From: Pachyseris speciosa
Taxonomy: Eukaryota; Cnidaria; Anthozoa; Scleractinia; Pachyseridae
DNA length: 64,000 nt
Reading direction: 5' to 3'
NCBI GenBank assembly: GCA_016490735.1
Contig: JAEMWC010000001.1
Location: 1,853,501 to 1,917,500 of the forward strand
Positions 51,484-63,369 of this stretch are shown one piece after another. A program made the translations under genes and the position numbers. Numbering within the stretch: the stretch's first letter is position 1; each line of letters begins with the position of its first letter. Under the pieces are notes generated by a model. The model was not told the DNA's origin. It worked only from the letters and a program-made list of their open reading frames with translations, and made no database searches.

Positions 51484-52613
51484 GTGATCCGGTGCCCCAG
51501 TAAGCTCGAACTCAGAGAAAGTTACAGTGAGCACAGCGAAGTTGCCTCGGCCAAAGAAGACGTGTACCGCGCAACTGGCAGCGACAATGACGTAGGCCTA
51601 TCAATTGAAGATCGAAGATTCATTGAAATAATGGAAAAAGGCATCCATAAGAACTCACAAGGAAACTGGGAAATGCCTCTCCCATTCACGCAACGTGTCC
51701 ATGCCGAACAACAGGAGTTACGCAGTCAAACGTTTAAATGGCCTGCTGAGAACATTAAAGCGCAAACCTCAGATAGAGAAGGACTATGTCGACTTCATGG
51801 CAAAGGTCCTCGATAAAGGTCATGCAATCCCGATACCCCCAGAAGAAATCTTGTCTCACGAAAGTTCTGGGCAAGTATGGTACCTACCGCATTTCGGAGT
51901 ATACCACCCGAAGAAACCAGACCAAATACGGGTGGTTTTCGATTCTTCAGCCGAGTATCAAGGGGTATCACTCAATCGAGAACTGTTGACAGGCCCAGAC
52001 TTCATGAACAGTCTAGTCGGAGTACTATTTCGTTTCCGCCGCGAGGACATTTCAGCGATGTGTGATGTGGAGCAGATGTTTCATTCCTTCCACATAGACC
52101 CGAAACACAGGAACTTTCTACGTTTCTTGTGGTTTAAGTATATTAGTCTCGAGACCAACAGTATATTAGTCTCGAGACCAACTGCAGAAGAGACCATCAA
52201 ACTAGTCAGAGACGCGCAAGCTGCCCTTGCCACCGCAAACCTTAGACTTCACAAGGTAAGTGTCGAACTCTGTGACAGTAATGAAGGCCTTCCCAACAGA
52301 GGATCTTGCTAAGGACATTCGCAGCTTGGACTTGCGCCATGACGAGCTGCAGGCACAGCGCTCACTCGGTGTCTTTTGGGACCTGGAAAGGGATGTGTTC
52401 ACCTACAAGGTATCAGTGCCTGACAGGCCATTCACTCGAAGCGGAGTTCTTTCGTTGGTGAACTCAATCTACGACCCCCTCGGTCTAGCCACCCCAGTCT
52501 TGCTGGAGGGTAGATTACTGCTCCAAGATTTAGTCGCCATGGGCAAGGAGACAACCGCCGCTGCACCTCTAGGATGGGACGATCCCCTTCCAGACAAACT
52601 CAGAAACAGATGA
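51484..52613 (+). pseudogene. Reverse transcriptase of BEL/Pao element, catalytic motif deleted
   Basis: Frames 51484-51816, 51695-52312 and 52260-52613. IRVVFDSSAEYQGVSLNREL and CDVEQMFHSFHI (motif A Asp) are present. After LRFLWFKYI the sequence jumps to SRPTAEETIKLVRDAQ; the segment with the Y-x-DD motif is missing and a ~23-bp direct duplication (TATTAGTCTCGAGACCAAC, 52139-52182) marks the join. It cannot be active. Confidence 0.75.
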
Positions 52614-52656
52614 CAGCGCTGGCGAGACGCAACTCCCAGAGTTAGAGACGGCCACT

Positions 52657-53567
52657 GTGCAACGGTGCTATCACCCTAGAGAGTTTGGGCCAGTCACTAG
52701 AACCGAGATCCATGCGTTTTTAGATGCAAGTCAGCGAGCAATCGGAGCAGCCGTTTACCTCCGCTCATTCAATGCCAAGAATGAAGTAGCTGTATCACTC
52801 GTGTTCGGTCAAGCGAAAGTAGCCCCAATCAATCCTGTCAGCATCCCGCGACTCGAGCTTTGTGGAGCCGTATTGGCTGTCCAAGCTATGGACAAAATAG
52901 TGAAGGAGTTAGACATGGCGATATCGGAGGTGGGTTCTATACAGATTCGAAGGTCGTCCTCGGCTACATCTGTAACGAGAGTAGAAGATTCTATGTTTAC
53001 GTAGCAAATCGCGTGGAAATCATTCGCAAGATTTCCACACCAGACCAGTGGAGGTACGTGGAGAGCAGCAACAACCCTGCTGATCTGGCTACGCGCGGCC
53101 TTCAGGCGAAAGACCTAACGGAGTCAGAGTGGCTGAACGGTCCGGCCTTTTTGAGAAACGTAACTGACGACACATCTATACTTGAACCAGTTCAAGCGAC
53201 CATCAGCCCAGATGATCCGGAGGTGCGCAATGAGGTGAAGTCTCATGCGACCAGCGTCAAGCCACAGGAGTCCCGTACACTTCGCGAAGACGTTTTCAAA
53301 AGGTTCTCCTCCTGGCAGTCCCTAAGGCGTGCCATTGCCGTCCTCATAACCAAGGCAAGGCTGTACAAGCAGAGGAACACAGTAGGCAAGGCACCGCAGC
53401 ACGAACCTGATCAACGCCTAGCTCCCGGAGTGCTCAGTCAAGCAAGCGAAATCATCATCAAGGCTGCCCAGCATAAGACCTTCAAAGAGGAGTTCGACGC
53501 CATCGCAAGCGTTACCACCCAAACAGCGATGACCGCAACGGTGTCAAAGCGAGAACGAGGACACTAA
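52657..53567 (+). pseudogene. RNase H region of BEL/Pao element
   Basis: Frames 52657-53004 and 52860-53567. EIHAFLDASQRAIGAAVY (first Asp), SIPRLELCGAVLAVQAMD (Glu) and FYTDSKVVLGYI (Asp) outline an RNase H fold; WRYVESSNNPADLATRG follows. One frame change near 52940. Confidence 0.65.
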
Positions 53568-53578
53568 AGAAGTCCCAT

Positions 53579-54845
53579 TTGTACCGGATAGACCCCTACG
53601 TCGATGATGCAGGCATACTGAGAGTCGGCGGTCGCCTTCGCCAGTCCAACCTTAGTCCAAAGGAGAAGCATTCGGTGCTTCTTCCAAAGGGGCACCACGT
53701 ATCGAAGCTCATCTTAAACCACAACCACCAAGTGGTACATCATCAGGGACGCCAAATCACCCATGGAGCCTTGCGAAACGCGCGCTACTGGCTCGTGGTT
53801 GGTTACGGAGCTGTGGCGAGCCTGATCGGTTCGTATGTGACGTGCAAGAAGCTACGAGGCCCCATGTTGGATCAACAAATGGCAAACCTGCCGCCAGACA
53901 GAACAGAAGTCGGCTCCCCCTTTACCAATGTAGGCTTCGACGTGTTCGGACCATGGACGGTGCATACAAGGAGGACAAGAGGAGGAGCGGCAAACTCAAA
54001 GCGCTGGGGTCTAGTCTTCACCTGCATGGCCAGTAGGGCAATCCACATCGAGCTCTTAGAGGCGATAGATGCTAGTTCATTTCTATGTGCCCTGAGGCGC
54101 TTCTTCCCATACGAGGACCTGCTTTGCGCCTGAGATGTGATCGAGGCACCAACTTTGTTGGTGCGAAGAGCGAGATCGACAAGGCCCTAGCAGAAATGGA
54201 TAAGGAGTCAGTGGCAAATTACCTATCGGAGCAAGGATGTGAGTGGATATTTATCCCACCCCATGCATCCCACTACGGCGGAGTTTGGGAACGACAGATA
54301 GGCACCATCCGCCGCATCTTAGATGCCATGCTGTTGGAGTTAGGGGCGCGGCAGCTGACTCACGAGCTGCTGGTCACCTTGATGTCAGAAGTTGCGGCGA
54401 TAGTCAATGCCCGCCCGATCACAGCCTTACCATCGGATAAAGACGAACCTCAACCGCTGACACCATCGATGTTGCTTCCGCAGAAGACACGCCCACTTCG
54501 TCCTCTCCCAGGCAACTTCATGGCACAGGACGTCTATGCCCAAACGAGATGGAGGAAAGTTCAGTACCTGGCTGACCAGTTTTGGACTAGATGGAGACGG
54601 GAGTATATCCACAATCTGCAGGCGAGGCGAACCTGGCGGAGGGAGACATCGTCTTGATAAGGGATGATCAAGCCCACCGAAATAACTGGCCCCTGGGGAG
54701 AGTGGTAGACACAGTCAAGAGCAAGGACAGAAGAGTGAGGAAGGCGATGGTGCTGAGCCACAGAGACGGGCAGAATAAGACCTACGAGCGACCAATCAGT
54801 GCTCTCATACTATTGGTCCCTTGTGATGATGTTGCTGTCCACTAA
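53579..54845 (+). pseudogene. Integrase of BEL/Pao element
   Basis: Frames 53579-54133, 54085-54657 and 54591-54845. A zinc-binding HHCC (VVHHQGRQITHGALR, VTCKKLRGP) precedes the core: Asp in NVGFDVFGPWT, Asp in LRLRCDRGTNFVGA, Glu in HYGGVWERQIGTIRR. The C-terminal part has GDIVLIRDDQAHRNNWPLGR. Two frame changes. Confidence 0.7.
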
Positions 54846-54931
54846 GACTGCAGACAGGAGTCAGTGACTTTAGTCAAACGTAGGCTCTAGTGATTTGAAG
54901 CAAGGATCCACGGGGATCCTTGGGCGAGGAG

Positions 54932-55337
54932 TGTCACGTTGTCACGCTATTTCCGGACATGTCTAGCTAATAAGTAACCATTAGTCTTGTGCTCTGTGCA
55001 GTGACGCCCCCAAAAATGTTAGCGTAACCGGAGAATGTTGAGTTGTAGTCGGAAAAAGTACGGAGCTAACCACGGAGTTTGTATCGGAGTAGGAGTATTT
55101 ACTGGTTTCTTGTCAGTTTAGCTTACGCAATCGCTAGTAGAGGGACAACGTAAGTTGCATTCGTTTTGTTATTGTTTTGTTCTCGCCTTATTTTAATCGT
55201 GCGCTTGATTGTTGTGATTTTAGTTTTTCCACCGCGTGTCATGAGCGCAAGTTTAAATAAACAAGAATTTGTAATTGTGAGAATCGTGGCATTGGTTAAA
55301 GCAGCGTGACCAGCTCACCCAAGTTGGGATCGCGACA
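54932..55337 (+). repeat. 3' LTR of BEL/Pao element
   Basis: 406 bp, preceded by a purine-rich stretch (GGGCGAGGAG) that would be the polypurine tract. It is longer than the 5' LTR by two internal blocks. Confidence 0.9.
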
Positions 55338-55342
55338 CCCCC

Positions 55343-55878
55343 CCTCCCCCTTTTCAATGTTGAAGTTGGGAAGCCACCATTGTCAGGGAAACGGTTAGGA
55401 GGCGCAGAAAACCTTGAATTGGGGAGGAGGGGGCCTTTGAAACTCAGTTGATCACTGTCTGCACGCACAAAGGCTTCTAAGCTCAATTTTCTCAACAGTT
55501 TTGTTCAAGATTGTGTACGAGACTTTTTGAAATTTCCTGTGTAGTGCAAGAGTTGCAAGTCCTAAGCAGCTGTTGTTAATCACTCATGTGGGCCTGTCAT
55601 CAGTTAAAGCTCTGTTGTTGCCATGTTTGCATTCCAATGAAATATAACGAGCCAACAATACATCCCTGAGTTTATGAAATGTCACTTAATTACGTGTCGT
55701 ATACGCCAAAACCGACTTTGCAAACTGGATATTTCTGCTGTCACTATTCGACTGTTGCAAGAGAAAATGAGGGACAGAGAAGGAGAGTAGGGGCGTTGGC
55801 CGGGATATGTGTATTTCACTTAAGTTATTTTTAGAAAACGGAAGTCTGTTTCTCGCGACGTCCGCACGAAATTAAGTA
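55343..55878. other. Non-coding stretch
   Basis: No gene recognised; precedes the promoter-like region. Confidence 0.35.
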
Positions 55879-55886
55879 TGACGTCA
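55879..55886. promoter_or_regulatory. CRE site TGACGTCA
   Basis: Perfect palindromic CRE 62 bp before the ATG at 55948, followed by AACATGGC and AATGGCGGC motifs, typical of TATA-less metazoan promoters. Confidence 0.5.
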
Positions 55887-55947
55887 TGAGAAGTTATCGG
55901 AGCGTGCCAACATGGCATTGTGTAATGGCGGCTATTGAATATTCAGT

Positions 55948-56840
55948 ATGGCTATTTACAGGCGCCTAGATTTCGGAATCAATATTGAAAATGACCGCAG
56001 TGAAAGTGTACCGGGTTCAAATTCCTCAGAAATTTACGATAATGTTCCAGTTGATTCCATGCCACAAAGTAAAAAGAGAAAGCGTAAGCTTTGTGATGAT
56101 CAGTCATCGAGTGCTGGTGGAAAAGCAGCGAGAAGAAATCCTCGAATCGCGGTTAAATCGTTGAAAAACATGCTTCTCAAGAAACGCAAGCAGGCCGAAG
56201 AGCTGTCCCGTGAGCGGTTTCTTCAGGAGCTTGAAGCGTCCAGCGAAGTAAAGATCTTTAGGGAGCTTGAGAGAAAAATATCGCAACTTGACAGCACATT
56301 GCACTGTGAACTGGAAGCAATTTCTGGCCATCGTAGCAGTGCAGCTCTCAGTGTTTTTCCGTGTAAGGCGAAGAACTATAGAGAAGATATTGGCAGTTAC
56401 CAACCGGTCCGTTTGCTGTTCAGTCCTTCTGGTCACTACAAATTCCAAGTTTCCATTTGTAGAACAATATAGACGAAGGGATAATTGACGTGGGGGACCC
56501 AGTGGCAGTGGAACGCGTGATAGAAACACTGGGAGTTAATTCTGGTTTCGTAATGTTCCCAGGCATTGCTGACTACGACGCCATTGTCTCAGACATTCGC
56601 ATTCAACCATCGAATGTGAGTGAAGAACTTTGGCCATATCGTCACGTAAGTGCGAACAAATGTAAGCTGTGGCATAAACCACGAGGAAAGGAGTTGAACG
56701 AAGAGTTGTGTATGCGTGACGTGTGTGCCGAATGCAAGTTAGTTCGGAGACAAATGCTTGTTGTTCGAGACAGAAGGAAAAGTCTGGACGAAAATGATCG
56801 GTTAATACCAGAACTCGAACATGGAACTTGTACAAATTAA
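55948..56840 (+). CDS. Two-exon unknown gene, nuclear or transposon-related
   Basis: Exon 1 from ATG 55948 to 56362 encodes an acidic start, a nuclear-signal-like KKRKRKLCDD, and a basic coiled coil (KSLKNMLLKKRKQAEELSRE). A GTAAGG donor at 56363 and an AG acceptor ending at 56472 join it in frame to exon 2 (56473-56840), with DVGDPVAVERVIETLGVNSG and a Cys cluster (MRDVCAECKLVRR). A similar Cys-x2-Cys tract appears in cnidarian transposase N-termini, so a domesticated or transposon gene is possible. Splicing is predicted by eye. Confidence 0.45.
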
Positions 56841-59340
56841 AGGCCTGAATTGTCCTCATAACACATTCAAGGAGAAATTTGTGGTCCCATGAGCTCGAAC
56901 ATGTGAAGTATGGGCCAATAACATCAAATTTTGAGGTTAAATCTCTCCACAAAAACTGAAGAATGTACGAGGTTTTCTGCTGATCAAAATCCTCTTTCAC
57001 ACTCATAAACATATCGTGTAGCCAATGCAGTTCTTCTGGACTCATTGCATAGCCTCTGATGGTAGAATTCATTGAATTCCAAACAATCTTTGACTGCACC
57101 TTTAGGGAATAAAACATACTGCTTGTCTGTACATTACAAGTACATGCGGATACCTCATAAGGGATTTTAGGTGAAAAGTGACAACATACAGTATAGAGGC
57201 AAAATTGTATTCACACATTAATTTTGTCCCATATTTTAACAAAATAATTAAAGGAGCTCGGTCACGGTCTTTGGATTTTGAAAAGTTTAACCTCAATTTT
57301 TCAAAAAGGTCATTTCTAATCCGTTTCAATCTTGTCTCCATCATTCACCATCCTCACTATATTTGCATTTATTCTTGTCTCTTTGGTGGTCATCTTCCCT
57401 GAGAAAGTGTTATTTAACTATTGCCTATTATTTTAATGCATTTTTTATGTCTCTAATAATGACCCAAAATATAGTGACTGCGTCCCTTTAACATAGGATA
57501 TAAAATTAAGGATCCATAGTTCTCACCTGGGGGGGGGGGGGGGGGGGGAGATATGTTTTCTTTCTTGAACCAGAAAAAATATTACCAATTGTAGATTTTA
57601 AACTTACTTCTTGTAAATGGATTTAACGAAAACCATATAGTTAAGAAAAACAAAAACAAAAAACAAAAAAAAGAAGTCTATCTTTTTTGTATGAACAACC
57701 TAAAGTGTATCACTAATATTTGCGCCAAGTTTTAAATTGTAAACATTTACTGTATCATGGCAATCACGTTTCAGTTTATTCACATTTCTTATAAAGATAT
57801 CAACTCACCTTTGTCTCATCAAAGATCAGAACTCCAATACCAAGGGGTCTTTTTTTCCCAGCACTGTCCTGCCTCGCACAGAAAGTTTCATACATTGTAG
57901 TCTCGGCTTTGGTGTGCCAGGTAGTCATCATGGATGCCTGGGTCATCTGTATTCCTACTAACAATACGCTGGGGTTTTTTGCTGCAGGGTAGCTGAAGGA
58001 TTCCCAGACTTCGAACAGCGCAAAAAGCAGCAGGACTTCTGCTGTATATAGCAAGAGCTAAATAAAAACACAAATCAGAAAATAATAACAATTTACTTCA
58101 TAATATATTACTCACCTGATTCTCTATTTAATTATCTCCATGATACACAATAATTATGGATGATAGCAATAACTGTAAAAAAGCTTTCAGTAAAAAAGGA
58201 ATCAAAATCGTGTACCCGAGAGTTGTTTATAATAATTCATTTTCCTACTTCAGTGGCTCATTATAGCCACTTTGATTCTATTTGAGACTACAAGGACAAA
58301 GAATTATAGGCCACAGAACAGCTATATATACTAAACTGAACAAGAATGATCTCACTCTATATGTAGTTTCACGTAGACCTTGTATTGTTTAATTATTTAA
58401 GTTTATGTATACTAATTAAAATGCAATGCAATAGACCATGTTCAGTTTTTTAACCTTTTGATATTGGCCATGTAATATTGAAAATCTGTCAACAATGCTG
58501 GATAAAGTACCTTAAAATTAGTACAACAGCCAAGTTTGCTAGTCCTATCTTTTAAAATTGCAAAGTGACAGCTTTGCAAAGTCTGGAAATTTACAGACGT
58601 TTGTATGCTGGGGGCACAAAATTGTAGAACCATATGTTTCCTATTTTGTAACCATTTCTAATTTTTAGGTACTATTTCTAGCAGTGGTAATAGATATTTG
58701 CTACCTGGTCTAAATCAAAGTTGAAAAAATCCGTGGAAAGGTCTATTAACTACCCACAAACGTGAAACTTACCAATTCGAATTGTTGCTGAGGACCACCT
58801 GTTACTTCGTCTACCAGTTTCTAAAAACATAATATAAAGGGATAATTATTATTACCAGGATACAAGGATACAAGTATAATCACCAAACAAATTTGTACTA
58901 TTTCAGTAAAATGGATCTTAATATTTCTTTGATAAATTAATTCAGGGAAAACCACACTTAAAATCCAAAATAATAACATTACTCTTTTAGTTCAAGTGGT
59001 ATTGTCATGTTCATTAAGCAAGTTTAAATACTGAAAGTCTTTATCCCTGATAAACAAAGACGTTTTAACACGAAAATGTAAATACGTATTGACCGATGAA
59101 GTACAAGTAATTAACCAAGTGAGTTAGCTCACCATTCCTTCGTTGGTCTTTAAAAAAGGCCTCCACTTTCCACATTTCGCGTAAAATCGATCCACCTCCA
59201 GGCTTGGTTTGATCGGCCTCCTCGAAAACATTTGCAAGAGCTTGCTGTCCTTCCTTGCTCGATTCTATGCAGTTGATCAGTTTCACTAGCTCACTGTTTT
59301 GATCTTGGCTAACAGTCATTGAGGTTCTTCTGATCATCCT
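56809..59340 (-). pseudogene. Multi-exon transposase remnant (FDE...SYILQFLWRDLTS family)
   Basis: Minus-strand exons with consistent splice signals: ~59340-59133 (GGGSILREMWKVEAFFKDQR), 58820-58773 (KLVDEVTGGPQQQFEL, donor GTAAGT), 58057-57809 (ALAIYSRSPAA, then GIGVLIFDETK, donor GTGAGT) and 57099-~56809 (VQSKIVWNSM, SYILQFLWRDLTSKFDVIGP). IFDETK joined to the next exon gives a DDE-type transposase core. The third exon changes frame near 57890, so it looks inactive. The family name is uncertain; P-element/THAP9-like is my best guess. Confidence 0.5.
57528..57549. repeat. Poly-G run
   Basis: About 20 consecutive G; expected to be unstable and hard to sequence. Confidence 0.9.
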
Positions 59341-59413
59341 CTCTGCGATTCGACGGAAATTTTTCCTCTCTCTTCGCACGTTGTCGTGCCTCGTGAAATT
59401 GTGAAATTCACAA

Positions 59414-59729
59414 ATTAATTTGTGAAGTATCCTTGTCACTCCAGCCACATCCCACAAGCTTTACGTTTTCATTGCATGTTATATTGATATGTGGGTACTT
59501 GAGCCTGAGCATTAGCTATGCCATGCTGATGAGGCCTAACAAGGCCGAAACAGCTGTCCATGGCTGCTAATGCTTGGGCTCAATCTTTGCTTTGGTAGAT
59601 TTAAGGGATAATGCCCGCTACCTTGTGGCCTTAGTGCCCTTAGAGTGGCTTCAGCCTACTTGATCATATTAATTTGTGAAGTATTCTTGTCACTCCAGCC
59701 ACATCCCACAAGCTTTACGTTTTCATTGC
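59414..59729. repeat. Dispersed repeat copy 2 between 62-bp direct repeats
   Basis: ATTAATTTGTGAAGTAT through TTTACGTTTTCATTGC occurs at 59414-59475 and 59668-59729. Between them, 59551-59686 matches 41781-41916. Confidence 0.8.
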
Positions 59730-59937
59730 TTAAACTGGTATGGTCTTTCGTGCCATTCCTGTCTTCTTGCAAGTTAATTAATATATTTTTTGATAAAATT
59801 ATTCACGAATGTAGTTGTTTATTTGTTTTGAACATTTCCTTGATCCATTTTTCAACTCTGGTTTAAAATTTGAGGCCCTGTATTGTCTGCATTATTCTGA
59901 GGGATTTTCAAGTGGTGTAAACGCACATTCTTCTTAC

Positions 59938-60008
59938 CTTACTTTACTTTACTTTACTTTACTTTACTTTACTTTACTTTACTTTACTTTACTTTACTTT
60001 ACTTTACT
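59938..60008. repeat. (TTTAC)n microsatellite
   Basis: About 14 units of the pentanucleotide. Confidence 0.95.
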
Positions 60009-61990
60009 TATGATTTTCTTTCATTGATTTTTTTTTCATTCATTTGTCGCTCGGGATATTCGCAGACTTTGCGTAAAGAAGTTAAATAATAAATAAATAA
60101 ATAAATTACCGAGGCGAAAGGCAATAGGACCGCCACTACTCTGAATAAGCGTGCCGATGATACGTATTCACTTTGGCGGCTTCCTTTTGTTATCACCTCT
60201 GTTTGCATGATTATTCGCTTTAATTGCTTTTGGGTTTTCATTCATTTGGGAATATTTATTCGCTATTTGGTGTTCGTCTTGTGCAGAAACGAATAAGGAA
60301 AAGTGTACGATTTATGTATTGGGATCATAAACAGATAATATGAAACTTTCTTTTCTGAGGATCAGACATAATGTGTGTTTCCATGGTGAGGAAGATACTC
60401 ACTCGTTAAGAATGCAGACCACTGGTAATTTGACCTCTTTGACCTAAAATCGGACTGTTTTCCTTTACGTTTCCTATATTGATATTTTCGGGATTATATA
60501 TATTTATTGTAAGGGAGTATGAGATAGAACAATTATATCTTATGCCAATTCCGTGAGGCTTTTGATTCAACACTTGCATGTAAGGACTCTTTCATTAATA
60601 AATGCGTCGGCGCCTTCATTAGTGGAACGAACCACCGACTGTTGGTTCCTAGGGCAAAAGAAAAGCCAACCCTGAACACGATGCGCAGGAGTCCTTACAC
60701 TAATTATTATATTCGCTACACAAAATATATAAATAAGTAGTCACGGCTTTAACTTATGGCGGAGAAAAATAAGATTTTAAAACAAGTCCTGTGACTTAAC
60801 GAAATGGTTTCCTTGGCAATCCCAGCTTGCTGGAAATTCGCTGCTCTCTCTCAAAGGTGTTTTCCGCCGCAAATAAGAAATTGAGTTATTTCTACAACAA
60901 ACCTTGTTTGTTCAAGGAGCACTGCCTCTCACACTTTTACACCAGAGCTTGCATACTAATCGGTTCTGCTTGCTTCATTAAAATCTAGTTTCGGCCATGC
61001 GTCCTAACACCTTCCGGGTCCTTTGTTCTCAGTTGAACCATTTTCAGCTAAATTTCCCTTATCTCTTCAACTTTAAACTAAGATCTGTTTCGACGGAATC
61101 CTAGTAAAACTTGATTGCTTTCAGACTAGCGATTTCAATTCTGGTATCAGAATTCAACCTTAAAGATATTTTCAGTTTTACAGAATTTTGCTCGAACAAA
61201 GAAACCCTATCGGTTTTCATTTTCCTTTGATTTTCCGACTTTTATCACCTGGAAACACCTACTTTCTGCATATGAATACTATTTATCCTTGTAAAAACCA
61301 ATTAACTTAATTGCTTAGCATAAATAGACCTGTCCTGTAAGCTTAAGCTGCGGTGTGTTTTCACTCTGTAAGCACTTCTTCTTGAGAAACCAGCACTCGT
61401 CATAAAGAATAAAGCCGTTATAGCCAATTCCTGCTGTGTGCGTGGTCTCTATAATCTGTCCCGCAACAACCAGTAGAATATTCTGTCCCTTGAAAGTGTG
61501 AATTAATGACCATGATTTCATCTCTCGCTCACTTCCCTTATCCCCTACAATAGCGACCAATCAATCAATCAACCTTTTTTTAAAACACGGTAAAATTCAA
61601 TCAGGTCAGGTACAATATAAAAGAGATAAAATTTAAATACTACTATTAACTTGTCTATTAATTTCTATCTAATCCTAAATTACACTAACATTTAAATATA
61701 ACCATTAACTAGAGCATGTCTATAAAACTAACGTGCCTGGATATTTGCCGAGGGCACGTCTGGGTCCCAAATTAATTTCTTATCTTTTAAAAGACCAACA
61801 GGTTGTTTCTACGGTCTGATCATAAATACATTGAGTAGCCTAATCTCCATCATTTAACCTTTTGACCATATCGCCTGTGATATCCATTAGTGATTTTCAT
61901 TTACCGGGATGTTAATTAAAGGCGAGTAGTGACATTAGCCAAAGAAGAACAAGTTACAGGAGCCTTGATTACGAAGCCTAATCTTCCGCG
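60009..61990. other. Non-coding stretch
   Basis: No supported gene. A minus-strand 81-codon opening at 61560-61315 (WSLIHTFKGQNILLVVAGQI) has no recognised similarity. Confidence 0.35.
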
Positions 61991-61994
61991 ACAT

Positions 61995-62675
61995 AATGCG
62001 TCAGTCAATTCCAGCAGTGCCCATACCCCCCCTCCCCCGGCTGACCCCCGGGCATTAGCATTTTTTTAAAAAATGGGCAAATTCCACGAGGTGGGGACAC
62101 ATAAGCTGTCTTAATGCCCTGGGGTGGGGACGAAGAAAGAGGGCAAATGCCCCGCCCCCGGGATCGTCGACTTGCAACACCTCTGCAGTTTTTTATTAAT
62201 CAGTGAATAAAATGTTCAACTGTTCAGTAGTTTAATGTAACGGTATTAAAGACTTCAAGGACAACAGTACGTGTTAGTTGATTCTGATTATATTTATTTC
62301 TTTATATTTTGTTTTTAACAGTTTGCTAGTGGATAGCTTGTCGTTAAATATTTTCTTGTACAAAAGCCATTCGTTTTGAATATTTCGACTAGTATAACGA
62401 CAATCCCGTTAACAATGTTTAGAAAAAAATGATTATCATTGTTTAAGAAATCTCACAACTTTAATATTTTCTTTCAATACTTGATGTTTAACAGTTCGTT
62501 GAATCAATAACCAGAAAATTTAAAACTAGATTGTTTTCTTCAACCCCGGGGTACGCTAATGCCCAGCCCCCGGGCCGCGATAAAATTGCGAATGTCCAAC
62601 CCCCGGGACTGACAACGCGAGCAAATGCCCCGCGGTTGCCCGGGGGGATGGGCACCGCTGGAATTGACTGATGCA
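61995..62675. mobile_element. MITE-like element with GC-rich subterminal parts
   Basis: TCAGTCAATTCCAGC near 62001-62015 is inverted near 62660-62674, each followed inward by GTGCCCAT and CCCCGGG-rich tracts. No gene inside; a non-autonomous DNA transposon. Confidence 0.6.
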
Positions 62676-62826
62676 TAATAAACTGAGTCAATGGCTTGCC
62701 ATGACTCCAAATGATCGTATTTTTGTTCGAATAAACAGGTAAAAATTATTTAAAACATACCTTAGAATTGGCTTGGGATCTTACTGACAGCCTGTTCGAT
62801 GCCTCTTCAAAGTTTACTTTCCAAAT

Positions 62827-63369
62827 AAATTCTGGCTTACCTCAGAGTTCAAAGATGGCGGAAACTTGGTCCGACGGAGCACCTACTTTCTGAGTCGTTT
62901 CACAGTTATTGCAAGTACCCCAGTTCTCTTCTACGATAAACAAAATAAATTGAAGCATCATCAAGTATTTTATCCGTGTCTTCGAAAACCCACGACTACG
63001 GCAACAACGAAGACAGAAAGAAACGAAAACAGTTCGACGATAAACATACACGGAGCAAAAACGGGCGACACTGCAACCGGATGTTGATTGGAGCTTAATG
63101 GTGTTATTTTTACAGAACGACTTCCGGTTTGTTTTGTGACTCGCTTCACGCTTGTGTTTGTCTTTCAACCGTTTTCGTTTCTTTCTTTCGTTGTTGTGGC
63201 TTTTCGTAGACATGGAGAAAATACTTGATGACGCTTCAATTTATTTTTCGCTCGTTTATCGAAGAAGAGAACCGGGGTATTTGTAATGACGGTGAAACGA
63301 ATCAGAGAGTAGGTCCTCCGTCGGACCAAGTTTCCGCCATCTTTGAACTCTGAGGTAAGCCAGAATTTA
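62827..63369. mobile_element. 543-bp fold-back (long inverted repeat) element
   Basis: AAATTCTGGCTTACCTCAGA at the left is the exact complement of the right end, and arm similarity continues inward for well over 100 bp (GTTCAAAGATGGCGGAAACT, then interrupted matches around ACTTGATGATGC-type sequence). The ORFs inside are mirror artefacts. Confidence 0.8.

Larger units (their letters stand above)
48214..55342 (+). mobile_element. BEL/Pao LTR retrotransposon with both LTRs
   Basis: LTRs at 48219-48560 and 54932-55337 start TGTCACGTTG and end GGATCGCGACA. CCCCC at 48214-48218 and 55338-55342 is the 5-bp target duplication. The interior encodes Gag, protease, RT, RNase H and integrase in BEL order. 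Several stops and frame changes plus an RT deletion show it is dead. Confidence 0.88.

Noticed and set aside
62842..63213. 123-residue Lys/Arg-rich minus-strand frame
   Set aside because: Lies wholly inside the fold-back element and changes with its arms; no homologous domain.
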